Shown here one piece after another: positions 1 to 8,073 of a stretch of 60,857 bases of DNA (position 1 is the first letter of the stretch; each line of letters begins with the position of its first letter). The notes below the pieces were generated by a model. The model was given only the letters and a program-made list of their open reading frames with translations. It made no database searches and was not told where the DNA came from. Source of the stretch: Bacteroidota bacterium. GTDB taxonomy: Bacteria > Bacteroidota > Bacteroidia > Palsa-965. A program made the position numbers and the translations under genes. The DNA is taken from NCBI GenBank assembly GCA_003153435.1, contig PLYR01000077.1:2083-62939 (forward strand), given 5' to 3'.

Positions 1-638
1 GAAATTTCAATTTTATAATTAATCAGGGCGTGGCAAATAGTGATAGTGTCGATAAACCTTAAACTCTGGGTCGTGTCGATTTGCTTCCAGACATTGGTTG
101 GATATTCCCTGTAGATATGGTACCATTTCAGTGAAGTAGAAAGGAGCGGTGTGGAGAGTGGGTTCCAATTCAACTGTGCTGTTCCATTTCCAGGGTTCGT
201 AACCGTCAGAAATATCGTGTGCAGGGTATCAATAGGGGGGGAATAAACAAGTCCACCGCCTACGTAGCGTGTCTGAATGTAGTAATACTTGGAAGCCCCA
301 TTTGCATTTGCTCCTACATTCGTATAGGAAGAAGTAGAATAATTAAAGATACTGTCAATCCTTGTGAACGGACCGGATGGGCTATTCGAGGAGTAAATGG
401 AGTAACAATTGAAATTCCGGGAAATAGAAATAGTGTCTGGGAGCACCCAGGAAAGCACTACGTCTCCGTTGGGTTGAACTGCCAAACATCTTAAGCTGGG
501 AGAAAGCACCGCACCAGTGGGGGTAGTACTCCCAACTGGCATCGGTCCAGGAATGGCATGAGCGATTGATCCATGCGAAACGCCCGGAAAGAAGGCCAGA
601 AATATTATAAGAAGAATGCTATGAAAAAATCTGTACAT
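1..638 (-). CDS. Secreted FN3-domain protein, N-terminal part (runs off left edge)
   Basis: An open frame on the minus strand begins at ATG 638-636 and stays open to the window edge, about 212 codons. It starts with a clear signal peptide (residues 1-23, MYRFFHSILLIIFLAFFPGV then SHG). A linker rich in Pro/Thr/Ser follows, then a fibronectin-III-like module (about residues 50-125, with VVLSWVLPD near the start and YYYIQTRY near the end), and a second begins near residue 140 (TAQLNW, WYHIYRE). This layout is common in Bacteroidota surface or gliding-motility-associated proteins exported by the type IX system. The C-terminal sorting domain that would prove this lies outside the window. The frame has a good promoter just upstream. 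The exact function is not recognised; secretion and FN3 folding are inferred from the sequence. Confidence 0.8.
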   Translation of the reverse strand, partial: MYRFFHSILLIIFLAFFPGVSHGSIAHAIPGPMPVGSTTPTGAVLSPSLRCLAVQPNGDVVLSWVLPDTISISRNFNCYSIYSSNSPSGPFTRIDSIFNYSTSSYTNVGANANGASKYYYIQTRYVGGGLVYSPPIDTLHTIFLTVTNPGNGTAQLNWNPLSTPLLSTSLKWYHIYREYPTNVWKQIDTTQSLRFIDTITICHALINYKIEI

Positions 639-659
639 GTGGAATGGGTACTCAATTAA

Positions 660-691
660 CAAATATATGTTATTCGGTCTAAAATTCCAAA
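660..691 (-). promoter_or_regulatory. Bacteroidota-type promoter for the FN3 secreted protein
   Basis: On the minus strand TTTG (691-688) is followed after 20 bases by TATATTTG (667-660), an exact match to the Bacteroidota sigma-ABfr consensus TTTG-N19-21-TAnnTTTG. The -7 box ends 21 bases before the ATG at 638, so the leader would be short. No gene is seen in 692-830. Confidence 0.75.
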
Positions 692-830
692 TGTTTGATT
701 CTAATACCGATAGAGTGATAATAACCGGAATATCAGATAGCTATAATTATCCTGATTCGGACTTCAAATGAGCCAAGATCAACCAATCTGAAACGCAGGT
801 TCGGGGTCAGAAACGAATGAATCAGGGGAT

Positions 831-2153
831 TTATTGCATTTTACCGACCACTAACTCGATCAAATCTTCTTCTTTCAGGTAAAGATTTGCCAGTTTCTGG
901 AGTTCAATGGGTGTAATATTTAGGATGGTCTGAACATAGTTTTGGTAATATGCATAACTCAGACCGTAGTCAAATATCCCTTTGAACTTATCGGCAAGAG
1001 AAAAGGGCCCGTCGGCACTTCGGAGAAAGCTTCCCAGAAGATGGTTCCTGACTAGCGTCAGTTCTTCCTGGGAAACAGGCTCTTCCCGGAGACGTTTTAT
1101 TTCAAGGTAAATTTCTTTCAGGGCCGCTTTACAAACTTCGACCCCTACTTCGGTGGAAATGAAAAAATATCCGGCTTGTTTAAGACTTACAATCCCGGAG
1201 CCTATTCCATAGGTATATCCTTTTTCCTCCCGTATATTAGACATCAGTCGCGATCCAAAATACCCCCCAAGAATTGCATTCAATACCTGCATCGCTGCAA
1301 AGTCAGGATGAGTTTTATTGAAGAGTATCCTCCCTATCCGAATGGCGCTCTGTACAGCTTCCTTTTTCTCAACAAAATACTTTTGGGAGGATCGATCCGG
1401 ATTCAGTGCTTGCGCTTTAATTGTGATTTTGTCTTTTTTCGGAGCCTCAACTGTTTGGAAACTCCGGGCTAATAAATCTTCCATCCGGGGATCAATTTTT
1501 CCGGAAACAACGACATAACTATCTTTCAGCGCGTACGCAGATGAATGGAATTCAGAAAGCAAATTCCGGTTAACCGATTTAAAATTGTCTTCAATAATAT
1601 AGTTCCCATAAGGATGTTTATCTCCAAACAGAATCTGTGTAAATCTTTTACGGGCAACCGTTGAAACTTTTGCCTCATCGACCCGGAATTTTTGCTTCTT
1701 ATTTTGGATGTAAGTATCGAATTCGTGTTCCGGAAAATTTGCATTCTTAATCATTTCTTCCAGAAGAGGAATCGTATTTGCAAGGTGTTTATTCAGGGAG
1801 AATAAACAAACAGAAGCAAAATCAAGTGTGGCCTCTGTCTGAAGGAATGCCCCGTAAAAATCTACCTGTTCAGCAAGTGCCCCGGCGGAGTAATTTACAG
1901 TGCCTTCATCCAGCATATCGTTCGTTCCAACAGAAACCAAAGGATAGGGTTGAGAGGTGGCACCTGCACCAGGAAAGATTATTTCTATTTTTACCAGTTC
2001 CTGACTGCCCGCATCAATTTTAAACACAGGGATTCCTCCTGGAAGTACTGACTTCACGGCTTCTGCAATCTCTACTTTATCAAGGGTTCCAAAGGCAGGT
2101 GCCATTGTGCGGTTGGGTTGCTGACTCACCCCTATTGTTGCTTTCTCTTCCAT
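831..2153 (-). CDS. M16 family peptidase-like protein, non-catalytic partner
   Basis: 440 residues with the two-lobed M16 (pitrilysin/processing-peptidase) layout. The N-terminal lobe lacks the zinc motif HxxEH: the equivalent stretch reads NDMLDEGT near residue 79. The C-terminal half keeps the family's Arg/Tyr substrate-binding segment (SNIREEKGYTYGIGSG, about residues 304-319). In M16 pairs such as mitochondrial MPP alpha/beta, one subunit carries the metal site and the other the Arg/Tyr segment, and both are needed for activity. The neighbour transcribed first (2176-3414) carries HxxEH, with 22 bases between them, so the two probably form one heterodimeric peptidase. No signal peptide is obvious, so it is probably cytoplasmic. 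The family and pairing are confident; the substrate is unknown. Confidence 0.9.
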   Translation of the reverse strand: MEEKATIGVSQQPNRTMAPAFGTLDKVEIAEAVKSVLPGGIPVFKIDAGSQELVKIEIIFPGAGATSQPYPLVSVGTNDMLDEGTVNYSAGALAEQVDFYGAFLQTEATLDFASVCLFSLNKHLANTIPLLEEMIKNANFPEHEFDTYIQNKKQKFRVDEAKVSTVARKRFTQILFGDKHPYGNYIIEDNFKSVNRNLLSEFHSSAYALKDSYVVVSGKIDPRMEDLLARSFQTVEAPKKDKITIKAQALNPDRSSQKYFVEKKEAVQSAIRIGRILFNKTHPDFAAMQVLNAILGGYFGSRLMSNIREEKGYTYGIGSGIVSLKQAGYFFISTEVGVEVCKAALKEIYLEIKRLREEPVSQEELTLVRNHLLGSFLRSADGPFSLADKFKGIFDYGLSYAYYQNYVQTILNITPIELQKLANLYLKEEDLIELVVGKMQ

Positions 2154-2175
2154 CGGTGTATTCTAAATTAAAGTT

Positions 2176-3414
2176 TCAGTTAAGTGCCTCATAAAACAAA
2201 GAGGAACAATTTTTTCTAACCAGGACCTCTCTGGCCGATTGCTGTATTTTTTCCGGAGTAACGGCCATATACTTACCTACCTCATTATTGATTGATTCGG
2301 CATTATCAAGCAACTCATAAAATGCCAGATTCATCGATATGTCCAGAACACTTGTTTCTCCGAAAAGAATGGTTGATTCCATCTTATTTTTTACTTTATT
2401 CATTTCCTTTTCAGAGATCAGCTCCTGTTTCAATTTCTCCAATTCAATAAACACAGCACTTTCAGCCTGCTCAAAGGATACACCTGAAAGCAGCTTTCCG
2501 GAGATCAGGAACAATCCTTTATCCAAATCTCCCATCAAATAGGCACTAATTTCAGAGAAAAGCTGTTGTTCCTTAACCAGGGAAATATATAATCGGGCAG
2601 AGTTTCCACGGGAAAGAAGATCTGATATCAGGTCCAGCGTATGATAAGCTGAATCCCGACGGGAACACATATGGAAAGACATATAAAGTGCATTGCTGGG
2701 AACCTCCCTTTTTACATGCAGATTCCTGTATTCTGTCTGTTCCGGCTCTGTAGGAAGTGAACGCACGGGTTTAGGCACCGATTGAATTCCTGCAAACCAT
2801 TTTTGTGCGAGTCGTTTTACTTCTTCAGTCTCAATATTTCCGCTAACCACCATGATTGCATTGGAAGGGGTATAATGCTTCTTAAAAAAAGCTTTTACAT
2901 CTTCCATCCCAGCTTCTTCAATATGTCTGATTTCTTTCCCGATTGTACACCACAAATACGGATGAACCTTGTATGCAAGTGGCCGGAGAAGCAACCATAC
3001 ATCACCATAAGGTTGATTTAAGTAACGTTGTTTGAATTCCTCAATCACCACATTTCGTTGAACTTTCAAGCTTTTTTCAGAAAATGCCAGACTAAGCATT
3101 CGGTCACTTTCCAACCAGAACCCGGTTTCAAGATTGGCAACCGGCAAGGTGAGGTAGTAATTAGTTATATCATTGGACGTAAATGCATTGTTCTCACCTC
3201 CTGCACGTTGAAGTGGTTCATCATAGCTTGGAATATTGACGGATCCTCCGAACATCAGGTGTTCAAACAGATGAGCAAAGCCGGTACGATCCGGGTCTTC
3301 ATCCCGTGCTCCAACATCATAAAGAATATTAATGCAGGCCAGAGGCGTATATTCATCCTTATGGACAATTACACGAAGCCCATTCTCAAGTGTAAACCGA
3401 TCAAATTTTATCAT
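2176..3414 (-). CDS. M16 family zinc metallopeptidase, catalytic subunit
   Basis: 412 residues, M16 family. The inverted zinc motif HxxEH is present as H48-L-F-E51-H52 inside GFAHLFEHLMFGGS. The third zinc ligand expected about 75 residues later is supplied by the EE pair at 125-126 (NVVIEEFKQR). The C-terminal half lacks the strong Arg/Tyr segment that its downstream partner has, which fits a split-function heterodimer. It is co-directional with the nitronate-monooxygenase-like gene upstream (24 bases) and the inactive partner downstream (22 bases), so one transcript is likely. Start at ATG 3414 gives the usual MIKFDRFTLENGLRVI opening of these proteins. Such pairs degrade peptides, but the substrate cannot be told from sequence. 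Confidence 0.93.
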   Translation of the reverse strand: MIKFDRFTLENGLRVIVHKDEYTPLACINILYDVGARDEDPDRTGFAHLFEHLMFGGSVNIPSYDEPLQRAGGENNAFTSNDITNYYLTLPVANLETGFWLESDRMLSLAFSEKSLKVQRNVVIEEFKQRYLNQPYGDVWLLLRPLAYKVHPYLWCTIGKEIRHIEEAGMEDVKAFFKKHYTPSNAIMVVSGNIETEEVKRLAQKWFAGIQSVPKPVRSLPTEPEQTEYRNLHVKREVPSNALYMSFHMCSRRDSAYHTLDLISDLLSRGNSARLYISLVKEQQLFSEISAYLMGDLDKGLFLISGKLLSGVSFEQAESAVFIELEKLKQELISEKEMNKVKNKMESTILFGETSVLDISMNLAFYELLDNAESINNEVGKYMAVTPEKIQQSAREVLVRKNCSSLFYEALN

Positions 3415-3438
3415 ACCTACTTATGGATATTAAAAAAA

Positions 3439-4383
3439 TTAAGACATTCTTCCAATTTCTAATCTCGTCCTCTCATACTCTTCGCTGATTTCGCGGATAA
3501 TCTCAGCAGCTGGTTTTATGTCATGCAGCATGGCACTTACCTGACCAATCTCAAGCTCCCCTTCCGCCAGATCGCCTTCGAACATACCTTTCTTTGCTCT
3601 GCCTCTACCGAGCATCAAAGAAAGTTCTTCTGTGGATGCACCGCGGAGCTCCGCCGCCTGAACTGCTTCTGAAAATTCATTCTTAAGAAGGCGCACGGGT
3701 GTGAGTTGCTTTAAAGCTATGCGGGTATCGCCGTCTTTTGCATTTAATATAGAATTTTTAAAATTGAGGTGTGCAGAAGATTCTTCGGAGGCTACAAAAC
3801 GGGAACCAATCTGGACACCCTCGGCGCCTAAAGCCATCGCTGCAAGCATGGCCCTACCGGTACTGATACCGCCGGCCGCAATAACCGGTATTTTCACCGC
3901 TTGCTTCACCAGTGGAATCAAACAGATAGTGGTCGTTTCTTCTCTTCCGTTATGCCCGCCAGCCTCGAACCCTTCGGCAACAATGGCGTCTACTCCGGAT
4001 TCTTCCGATTTACGTGCAAATTTCACGTTAGAGACGACATGAACAACGGTAACGCCTTCCTTTTTCAAGGTTGAAGTCCATGTTTGAGGGTTCCCTGCAG
4101 AAGTGAATACAATCTTAACTCCTTCCTCTAAAATCACGGATATATGCTTGTCAATGTCGGGATACAGTAGCGGAATGTTGACACCAAATGGCTTGGTAGT
4201 TGCAGCCTTGCATTTGCGTACATGTTCCCTCAATACATCCGGATACATGGATCCAGCCCCCAAAAGCCCCAAGCCTCCTGCATTGCTTACGGCTGATGCA
4301 AGTCTCCATCCACTACACCAAATCATGCCAGCCTGTACAATTGGTAAACGGGTATTGAACAACTGAATAACCCTATTTTGCAT
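3439..4383 (-). CDS. Nitronate monooxygenase family flavoprotein (NMO/FabK-like)
   Basis: 314 residues forming an FMN-binding TIM barrel. Hallmarks are the N-terminal PIVQAGMIW and SNAGGLGLLGAG, the EGFEAGGHNG loop (about residue 138-147), and VIAAGGISTGRAM with GAEGVQIGSRF, which hold the FMN phosphate. Nitronate monooxygenases oxidise alkyl nitronates such as propionate-3-nitronate. The FabK enoyl-ACP reductases share the fold, so the substrate is uncertain. The gene is first in a minus-strand run with the two M16 genes. On the minus strand a near-consensus -7 box, TACTTTTA, lies about 18 bases before the ATG, with no convincing -33. Confidence 0.88.
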   Translation of the reverse strand: MQNRVIQLFNTRLPIVQAGMIWCSGWRLASAVSNAGGLGLLGAGSMYPDVLREHVRKCKAATTKPFGVNIPLLYPDIDKHISVILEEGVKIVFTSAGNPQTWTSTLKKEGVTVVHVVSNVKFARKSEESGVDAIVAEGFEAGGHNGREETTTICLIPLVKQAVKIPVIAAGGISTGRAMLAAMALGAEGVQIGSRFVASEESSAHLNFKNSILNAKDGDTRIALKQLTPVRLLKNEFSEAVQAAELRGASTEELSLMLGRGRAKKGMFEGDLAEGELEIGQVSAMLHDIKPAAEIIREISEEYERTRLEIGRMS

Positions 4384-4555
4384 AAAATTAATTGAATGCT
4401 AAAAGTAACCTTTTTTTCACTCCCTATGGCCGGACCATGAATTGTCAGATTTTCAGTAAGTATTCAATCCAACACTCTGATACATAAAGACTTTGGGTAC
4501 TCTTCCAGAAGGGCATTTTTTTTAGATAATTTAGTGTCCTGGAAGAAATTAATTG

Positions 4556-4563
4556 TATATTTG
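4556..4563 (+). promoter_or_regulatory. -7 box (TATATTTG) directly before the DUF6089-like gene
   Basis: TATATTTG matches TAnnTTTG exactly and ends only 4 bases before the ATG at 4568. A -33 element is weak (TTAG near 4531). If used, transcription would begin at about the start codon, giving a leaderless mRNA. A TTG at 4553 in the same frame would place this box inside the coding region, which argues for the ATG. Confidence 0.5.
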
Positions 4564-4567
4564 TCAC

Positions 4568-5515
4568 ATGAGGAAGATTTTACTCCTGATTCCCTTCTTT
4601 TTTATCTCACATTACACGCAAGCTCAATACAAATGGGATGTGGGCGGAAGTCTTGGTGCTGCCAATTATCTCGGAGATATAGGTGGTGGAATCCATACCC
4701 GTAGGGATTTTGTACTCGACATGAAAATGGGAGAAACCAGAACTGCTGCCGGAGCTTTCGCACGGCGAAAGCTCGGTCCAAAGATTTCCCTTCAGATAGG
4801 ATTCGACTATGCACATATTCAAGGAGATGATAAGCTTTCTGCAAATCCGGAGCGTCAACACCGGAATCTTAATTTTCAGAACAATATCTACGAGTTAAAT
4901 GTAATGGGTCAGTACTTTTTTTATGAAATTAATGACCTTGGTGGATCTTACCGCTATCGGAATGATTTCCGTGCTTACGCCGGAATCGGAGTAGCCGGTT
5001 TCCATCATAATCCTAAAACCCTTGATTCCAACATTCCCCTGGCGCCAATGATGAATGAAGGCCATGCTTATAGTCTTTATCAGTTTGCTATTCCTGCACA
5101 GCTTGGGTTTTACATCACGATTGATAAGCGATACAGGATTGGCTGGGATCTTACCTGGAGAACGACCTTCACAGATTACCTGGATGATGTGAGTACGAAC
5201 TACATCAATCCTGCTACAAAAAGCAAGAGTGATCCTCAATACGCAAACTTTCTATACTATAACAACCGGACTCCTGAGCTTAATAACGTATCAGCAGCTG
5301 ACGCCGCGGCTTATGGATATCATACCTACGTGGATAGTAAAGGAGGCACCCATGTTAACAAACGTGGAGATCCATCCCATAACGATTCTTACATGACCAG
5401 TACGATCAATTTCAGCTATACGCTTAGAGGTAAGAGTACTTTCTATAAATCTAACTACGGAAGTATCTTCAAAAGCAAAAAACATAAGAAACGGAAATTC
5501 AGAGCCAAATTCTAG
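4568..5515 (+). CDS. Outer-membrane beta-barrel protein, DUF6089-like
   Basis: 315 residues from ATG 4568. Signal peptide MRKILLLIPFFFISHYTQAQ with cleavage after AQA/Q, then YKWDVGGSLGAANYLGDIGG, a sequence typical of DUF6089-like Bacteroidota outer-membrane proteins. Alternating hydrophobic/polar strands continue to the end (for example YRIGWDLTWRTTFTDYLDD), consistent with an 8-12 strand barrel. The C-terminus is unusually basic (KSKKHKKRKFRAKF) and contains no obvious terminal aromatic strand, so the last residues may form a periplasmic tail. It stands alone, has a -7 box immediately upstream and a strong terminator downstream. The barrel is confident; no function is known to me. Confidence 0.85.
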   Translation: MRKILLLIPFFFISHYTQAQYKWDVGGSLGAANYLGDIGGGIHTRRDFVLDMKMGETRTAAGAFARRKLGPKISLQIGFDYAHIQGDDKLSANPERQHRNLNFQNNIYELNVMGQYFFYEINDLGGSYRYRNDFRAYAGIGVAGFHHNPKTLDSNIPLAPMMNEGHAYSLYQFAIPAQLGFYITIDKRYRIGWDLTWRTTFTDYLDDVSTNYINPATKSKSDPQYANFLYYNNRTPELNNVSAADAAAYGYHTYVDSKGGTHVNKRGDPSHNDSYMTSTINFSYTLRGKSTFYKSNYGSIFKSKKHKKRKFRAKF

Positions 5516-5521
5516 GCGAAT

Positions 5522-5552
5522 AAAAAAACCCTCCATACTGGAGGGTTTTTTT
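5522..5552. terminator. Bidirectional rho-independent terminator
   Basis: A perfect 14-bp stem (seven A, CCCTCCA / TGGAGGG, seven T) with a 3-base loop TAC. It lies between the convergent DUF6089-like and GT2 genes, and A- and T-runs on both sides let it work in both directions. Confidence 0.93.
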
Positions 5553-5574
5553 ATGAGTATACTATCGGGCAGGA

Positions 5575-6330
5575 TTAAAAAATGCGAGGAAAAAACTGCC
5601 TCAGCTTTGAAAGCGGTTTAAGAGTCAAGGTAAAAAGTCCAGGCTTAATGTTGTTTACTTTCCAGGCAAGTCTATCCTCCTGGTTCGCCTGTAAACGATT
5701 AGTCACAGAAACATTGCTCTTCCCTCCTACCCTCATTAAAACCAAAATTTGGGGTATATATCCAATCTTAATGTGGTTCTTATGTACTAAACGAAGCATC
5801 AATTCATAATCTGCTGCAGAATGAAACAGGGTGTTAAAGACCCCATACTTTTCATAACAGCTTTTTAGTACAAAAAAGGTTGGGTGTGGTGGCATCCATC
5901 CACGGAGGAAGGAACCCGTCTTATAAGGGCCTGCAATCCAGATGCGGCGAATATTTTTTGAATCCTCTTTTGCAACGTATTGCAAGTCCCCATATACTGC
6001 CTCTACGCCATTATCCTCAAATGTTTTATTAACAGTTGCAAGTATATTCCTGGATGCATAAATATCATCCGAGTGGAGTATTCCAATTACAGCTCCTGAA
6101 GCAAGTGCAATTCCTTTATTCAGGGCAAAATATATTCCTTCATCAGGCTCCGAAATGATCCGGTTAATCCGGCTGGAATACTTGCCAACAATATTAAGGG
6201 TTTTGTCTTTGGAGCCTCCATCAATCACTATGTATTCCAGATCATCATAATCCTGTTCCAGAACTGAAAGGATGGTATCCTCAATGGTAAGTTCACTATT
6301 GAAACAAACAGTAATGATTGTAATTTTCAT
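5575..6330 (-). CDS. Glycosyltransferase family 2 (WcaE/WcaA-like)
   Basis: 251 residues. GT-A fold signatures are ITIITVCFNSELTIEDTILSV at the N-terminus, DGGSKDKT for nucleotide binding, EPDEGIYFALNKGI and the metal-binding LHSDD (DxD position, about residue 85-89). These enzymes transfer a sugar from a nucleotide-sugar onto a lipid-linked acceptor at the cytoplasmic membrane face. The sequence resembles colanic-acid WcaE-type transferases. It overlaps the WcaF-type acetyltransferase upstream by 4 bases, so the two are translationally coupled. It is the last gene of the large minus-strand polysaccharide operon before the terminator at 5522-5552. Sugar and linkage specificity cannot be read. 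Confidence 0.9.
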   Translation of the reverse strand: MKITIITVCFNSELTIEDTILSVLEQDYDDLEYIVIDGGSKDKTLNIVGKYSSRINRIISEPDEGIYFALNKGIALASGAVIGILHSDDIYASRNILATVNKTFEDNGVEAVYGDLQYVAKEDSKNIRRIWIAGPYKTGSFLRGWMPPHPTFFVLKSCYEKYGVFNTLFHSAADYELMLRLVHKNHIKIGYIPQILVLMRVGGKSNVSVTNRLQANQEDRLAWKVNNIKPGLFTLTLKPLSKLRQFFPRIF

Positions 6331-6875
6331 TCTTCCATCCTTTCCTTAATACGAATTGCAGGATTGCCCTGGTAGATCGCGTACGCCTCAAGATTTTTAT
6401 TTGCAACTGATCCTACGGTCAGAACTGCGTGAGAAAAGCAAATTACACCAGGACAAATAACGGCTTTGGCTCCAATCCAAACCCCTTCGTGAAGGAAGAC
6501 CGGAGCAGTCATTAAATCGAAGCTTGTTTTCTTGTAATTATGGTTTCCACAAAGGATAAATGAGCCCTGGCTCAAACACACATGATCTCCAAGCGTTACC
6601 TGTGCCAGGTTATCAATCCAAACCTTTTCTCCAATCCAAACATGATTTCCAACTTCCAATTTCCAGGGGTATTTTATATTAACTGCAGGTTTCACGATAA
6701 CACCCTTACCGATCTTTGCTCCAAATAACCGCAATAAAACTATCTTCACTCTATTGATGGGAAAATAGGAAGTGAAAAAGCAAGCATTCACGAAGTACCA
6801 GCATACCCTTTTCAAAAAGCCGGCGCCCGGATTGTACCAGCCATTATCATAAGATGAAAGGTTTGTGCGGAGCAT
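6327..6875 (-). CDS. wcaF: WcaF-like polysaccharide O-acetyltransferase
   Basis: 182 residues with hexapeptide (left-handed beta-helix) repeats, for example KIGKGVIVKPAVNIKYPWKL, VGNHVWIGEKVWIDN and VTLGDHVCLSQGS. The CGNHNYKK loop carries the catalytic His typical of the LbH_WxcM/WcaF branch. Members O-acetylate a sugar of a nascent exopolysaccharide repeat using acetyl-CoA. The N-terminal NLSSYDNGWYNPGAGFLKR is the usual WcaF opening. It ends with a 4-base overlap into the GT2 gene and starts 37 bases after the GT4 gene, so it is in the same operon. The acceptor sugar is unknown. The symbol reflects family resemblance, not proof of colanic acid. Confidence 0.87.
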   Translation of the reverse strand: MLRTNLSSYDNGWYNPGAGFLKRVCWYFVNACFFTSYFPINRVKIVLLRLFGAKIGKGVIVKPAVNIKYPWKLEVGNHVWIGEKVWIDNLAQVTLGDHVCLSQGSFILCGNHNYKKTSFDLMTAPVFLHEGVWIGAKAVICPGVICFSHAVLTVGSVANKNLEAYAIYQGNPAIRIKERMEE

Positions 6876-6912
6876 TTACCAAAGTTAGGGGTTTTAGTCT
6901 TCGAATGCTTCT

Positions 6913-8073
6913 CTATCGAAAGAGATTTCTGTTCTCCAGTTCTGCTGCCGGGTTTTGCAAGAAGTCGGATGCATACCGAAAAACATGCTCCGATAATTTA
7001 TTAAATTCCTCCTGGCTTAACGAACAGGCTTTTCTTAATGCCTCCACAAATTCATCAGGACTTGAAAGCGAGATATCCCACCCGTATTTTTGTTTCTCCA
7101 GATCCTTCCATGGAGTTTGATCACTAATAATCACCGGACAACCCGAACTAAATGCCTGGAGTATTATATGCCCGAAGTTTTCACCTTGGGTGGGCATAAA
7201 GAGGAAGTGACTTTTAGACAATACTTCAGGAACCGTTTCATGAGGAATACTTCCATGATATTTGACGATCACTCCTTTCGGAAGAGTTTTTATCATCATT
7301 AAACAACTTTCCCAATATTCCTTATTATAGACCGGTCCATATATATCAAATGTAATTGAAAGATCATGAACGCTTGCCAACTGTTGTAAAGCGTAATGCA
7401 GATTTTTTTCAGGAGCAATTCTAGCAATGCTAATGAGTCTGAGATCACCCCTTTCTTTCCTTCTGAATGGATTATTGCTGAAGTGTCTCATTGCTCCGAG
7501 GTTACCCGCAATCCTTATTTTTACTCCGGCTCCGAACTCTTTTTCAATATCATTCTTCTCTGAGGCAGTACTGGCATGAAAGATCACCGATTTGAATAAT
7601 CCGAGTCCCCTTGATAAGGCCAGAAAGGCTTTTTTCTTTTTCCTTTTGACCTCGATCGCACTTTGCGCCAACATCCCTCTTGAAGCGATTATGACATTTT
7701 CAAATGATTTTCCTCTTGCATAAAGGAGAGGGTAAATTGTAAAATAACGGGAGTAAATTCCATTCAGATAAATCTTATCATGCTTTGTTTCCTGTATGAG
7801 GCTTTTGATTCTCCCATAACTTAACTCCTTTTCAGAAAAGTAATAAACGTGCGTTCCGTTGGGAAGCGTATTCCATTGGTTGCTGATAATTCCCGGATAG
7901 GGCTTCGTTTCTGTATAATCCGTATCTCGGGTAATCACACGAAAATCAAACTCATCTTTCAGATGCGCGATCAGATTTGCACAGGATGTGATGGGTCCTC
8001 CCGCTTTGTAACCGGGGAGATACCAATCGATAAACAACAGAATGACTGGTTTAGATTTCAACTTGATGCTCAT
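6913..8073 (-). CDS. Glycosyltransferase family 4
   Basis: 386 residues with GT-B architecture. The N-terminal domain has DWYLPGYKAGGPITSC, the glycine-rich acceptor loop typical of family GT4. The C-terminal domain has LRLISIARIAPEKNLHYAL and the nucleotide-sugar site PTQGENFGHIILQAFSSGCPVI. The 23-base overlap with the end of asnB implies tight coupling. No membrane segment is visible, so it probably acts at the inner face of the cytoplasmic membrane. The sugar donor is unknown. Confidence 0.88.
   Translation of the reverse strand: MSIKLKSKPVILLFIDWYLPGYKAGGPITSCANLIAHLKDEFDFRVITRDTDYTETKPYPGIISNQWNTLPNGTHVYYFSEKELSYGRIKSLIQETKHDKIYLNGIYSRYFTIYPLLYARGKSFENVIIASRGMLAQSAIEVKRKKKKAFLALSRGLGLFKSVIFHASTASEKNDIEKEFGAGVKIRIAGNLGAMRHFSNNPFRRKERGDLRLISIARIAPEKNLHYALQQLASVHDLSITFDIYGPVYNKEYWESCLMMIKTLPKGVIVKYHGSIPHETVPEVLSKSHFLFMPTQGENFGHIILQAFSSGCPVIISDQTPWKDLEKQKYGWDISLSSPDEFVEALRKACSLSQEEFNKLSEHVFRYASDFLQNPAAELENRNLFR

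Noticed and set aside
219-494. Plus-strand 91-codon frame at the left end
   Set aside because: It lies opposite the clear signal-peptide/FN3 frame on the minus strand, which has its own promoter; composition is not protein-like.
831-2153. Pseudogene because HxxEH is missing
   Set aside because: The frame is full length and keeps the Arg/Tyr segment, as expected of an M16 non-catalytic partner.
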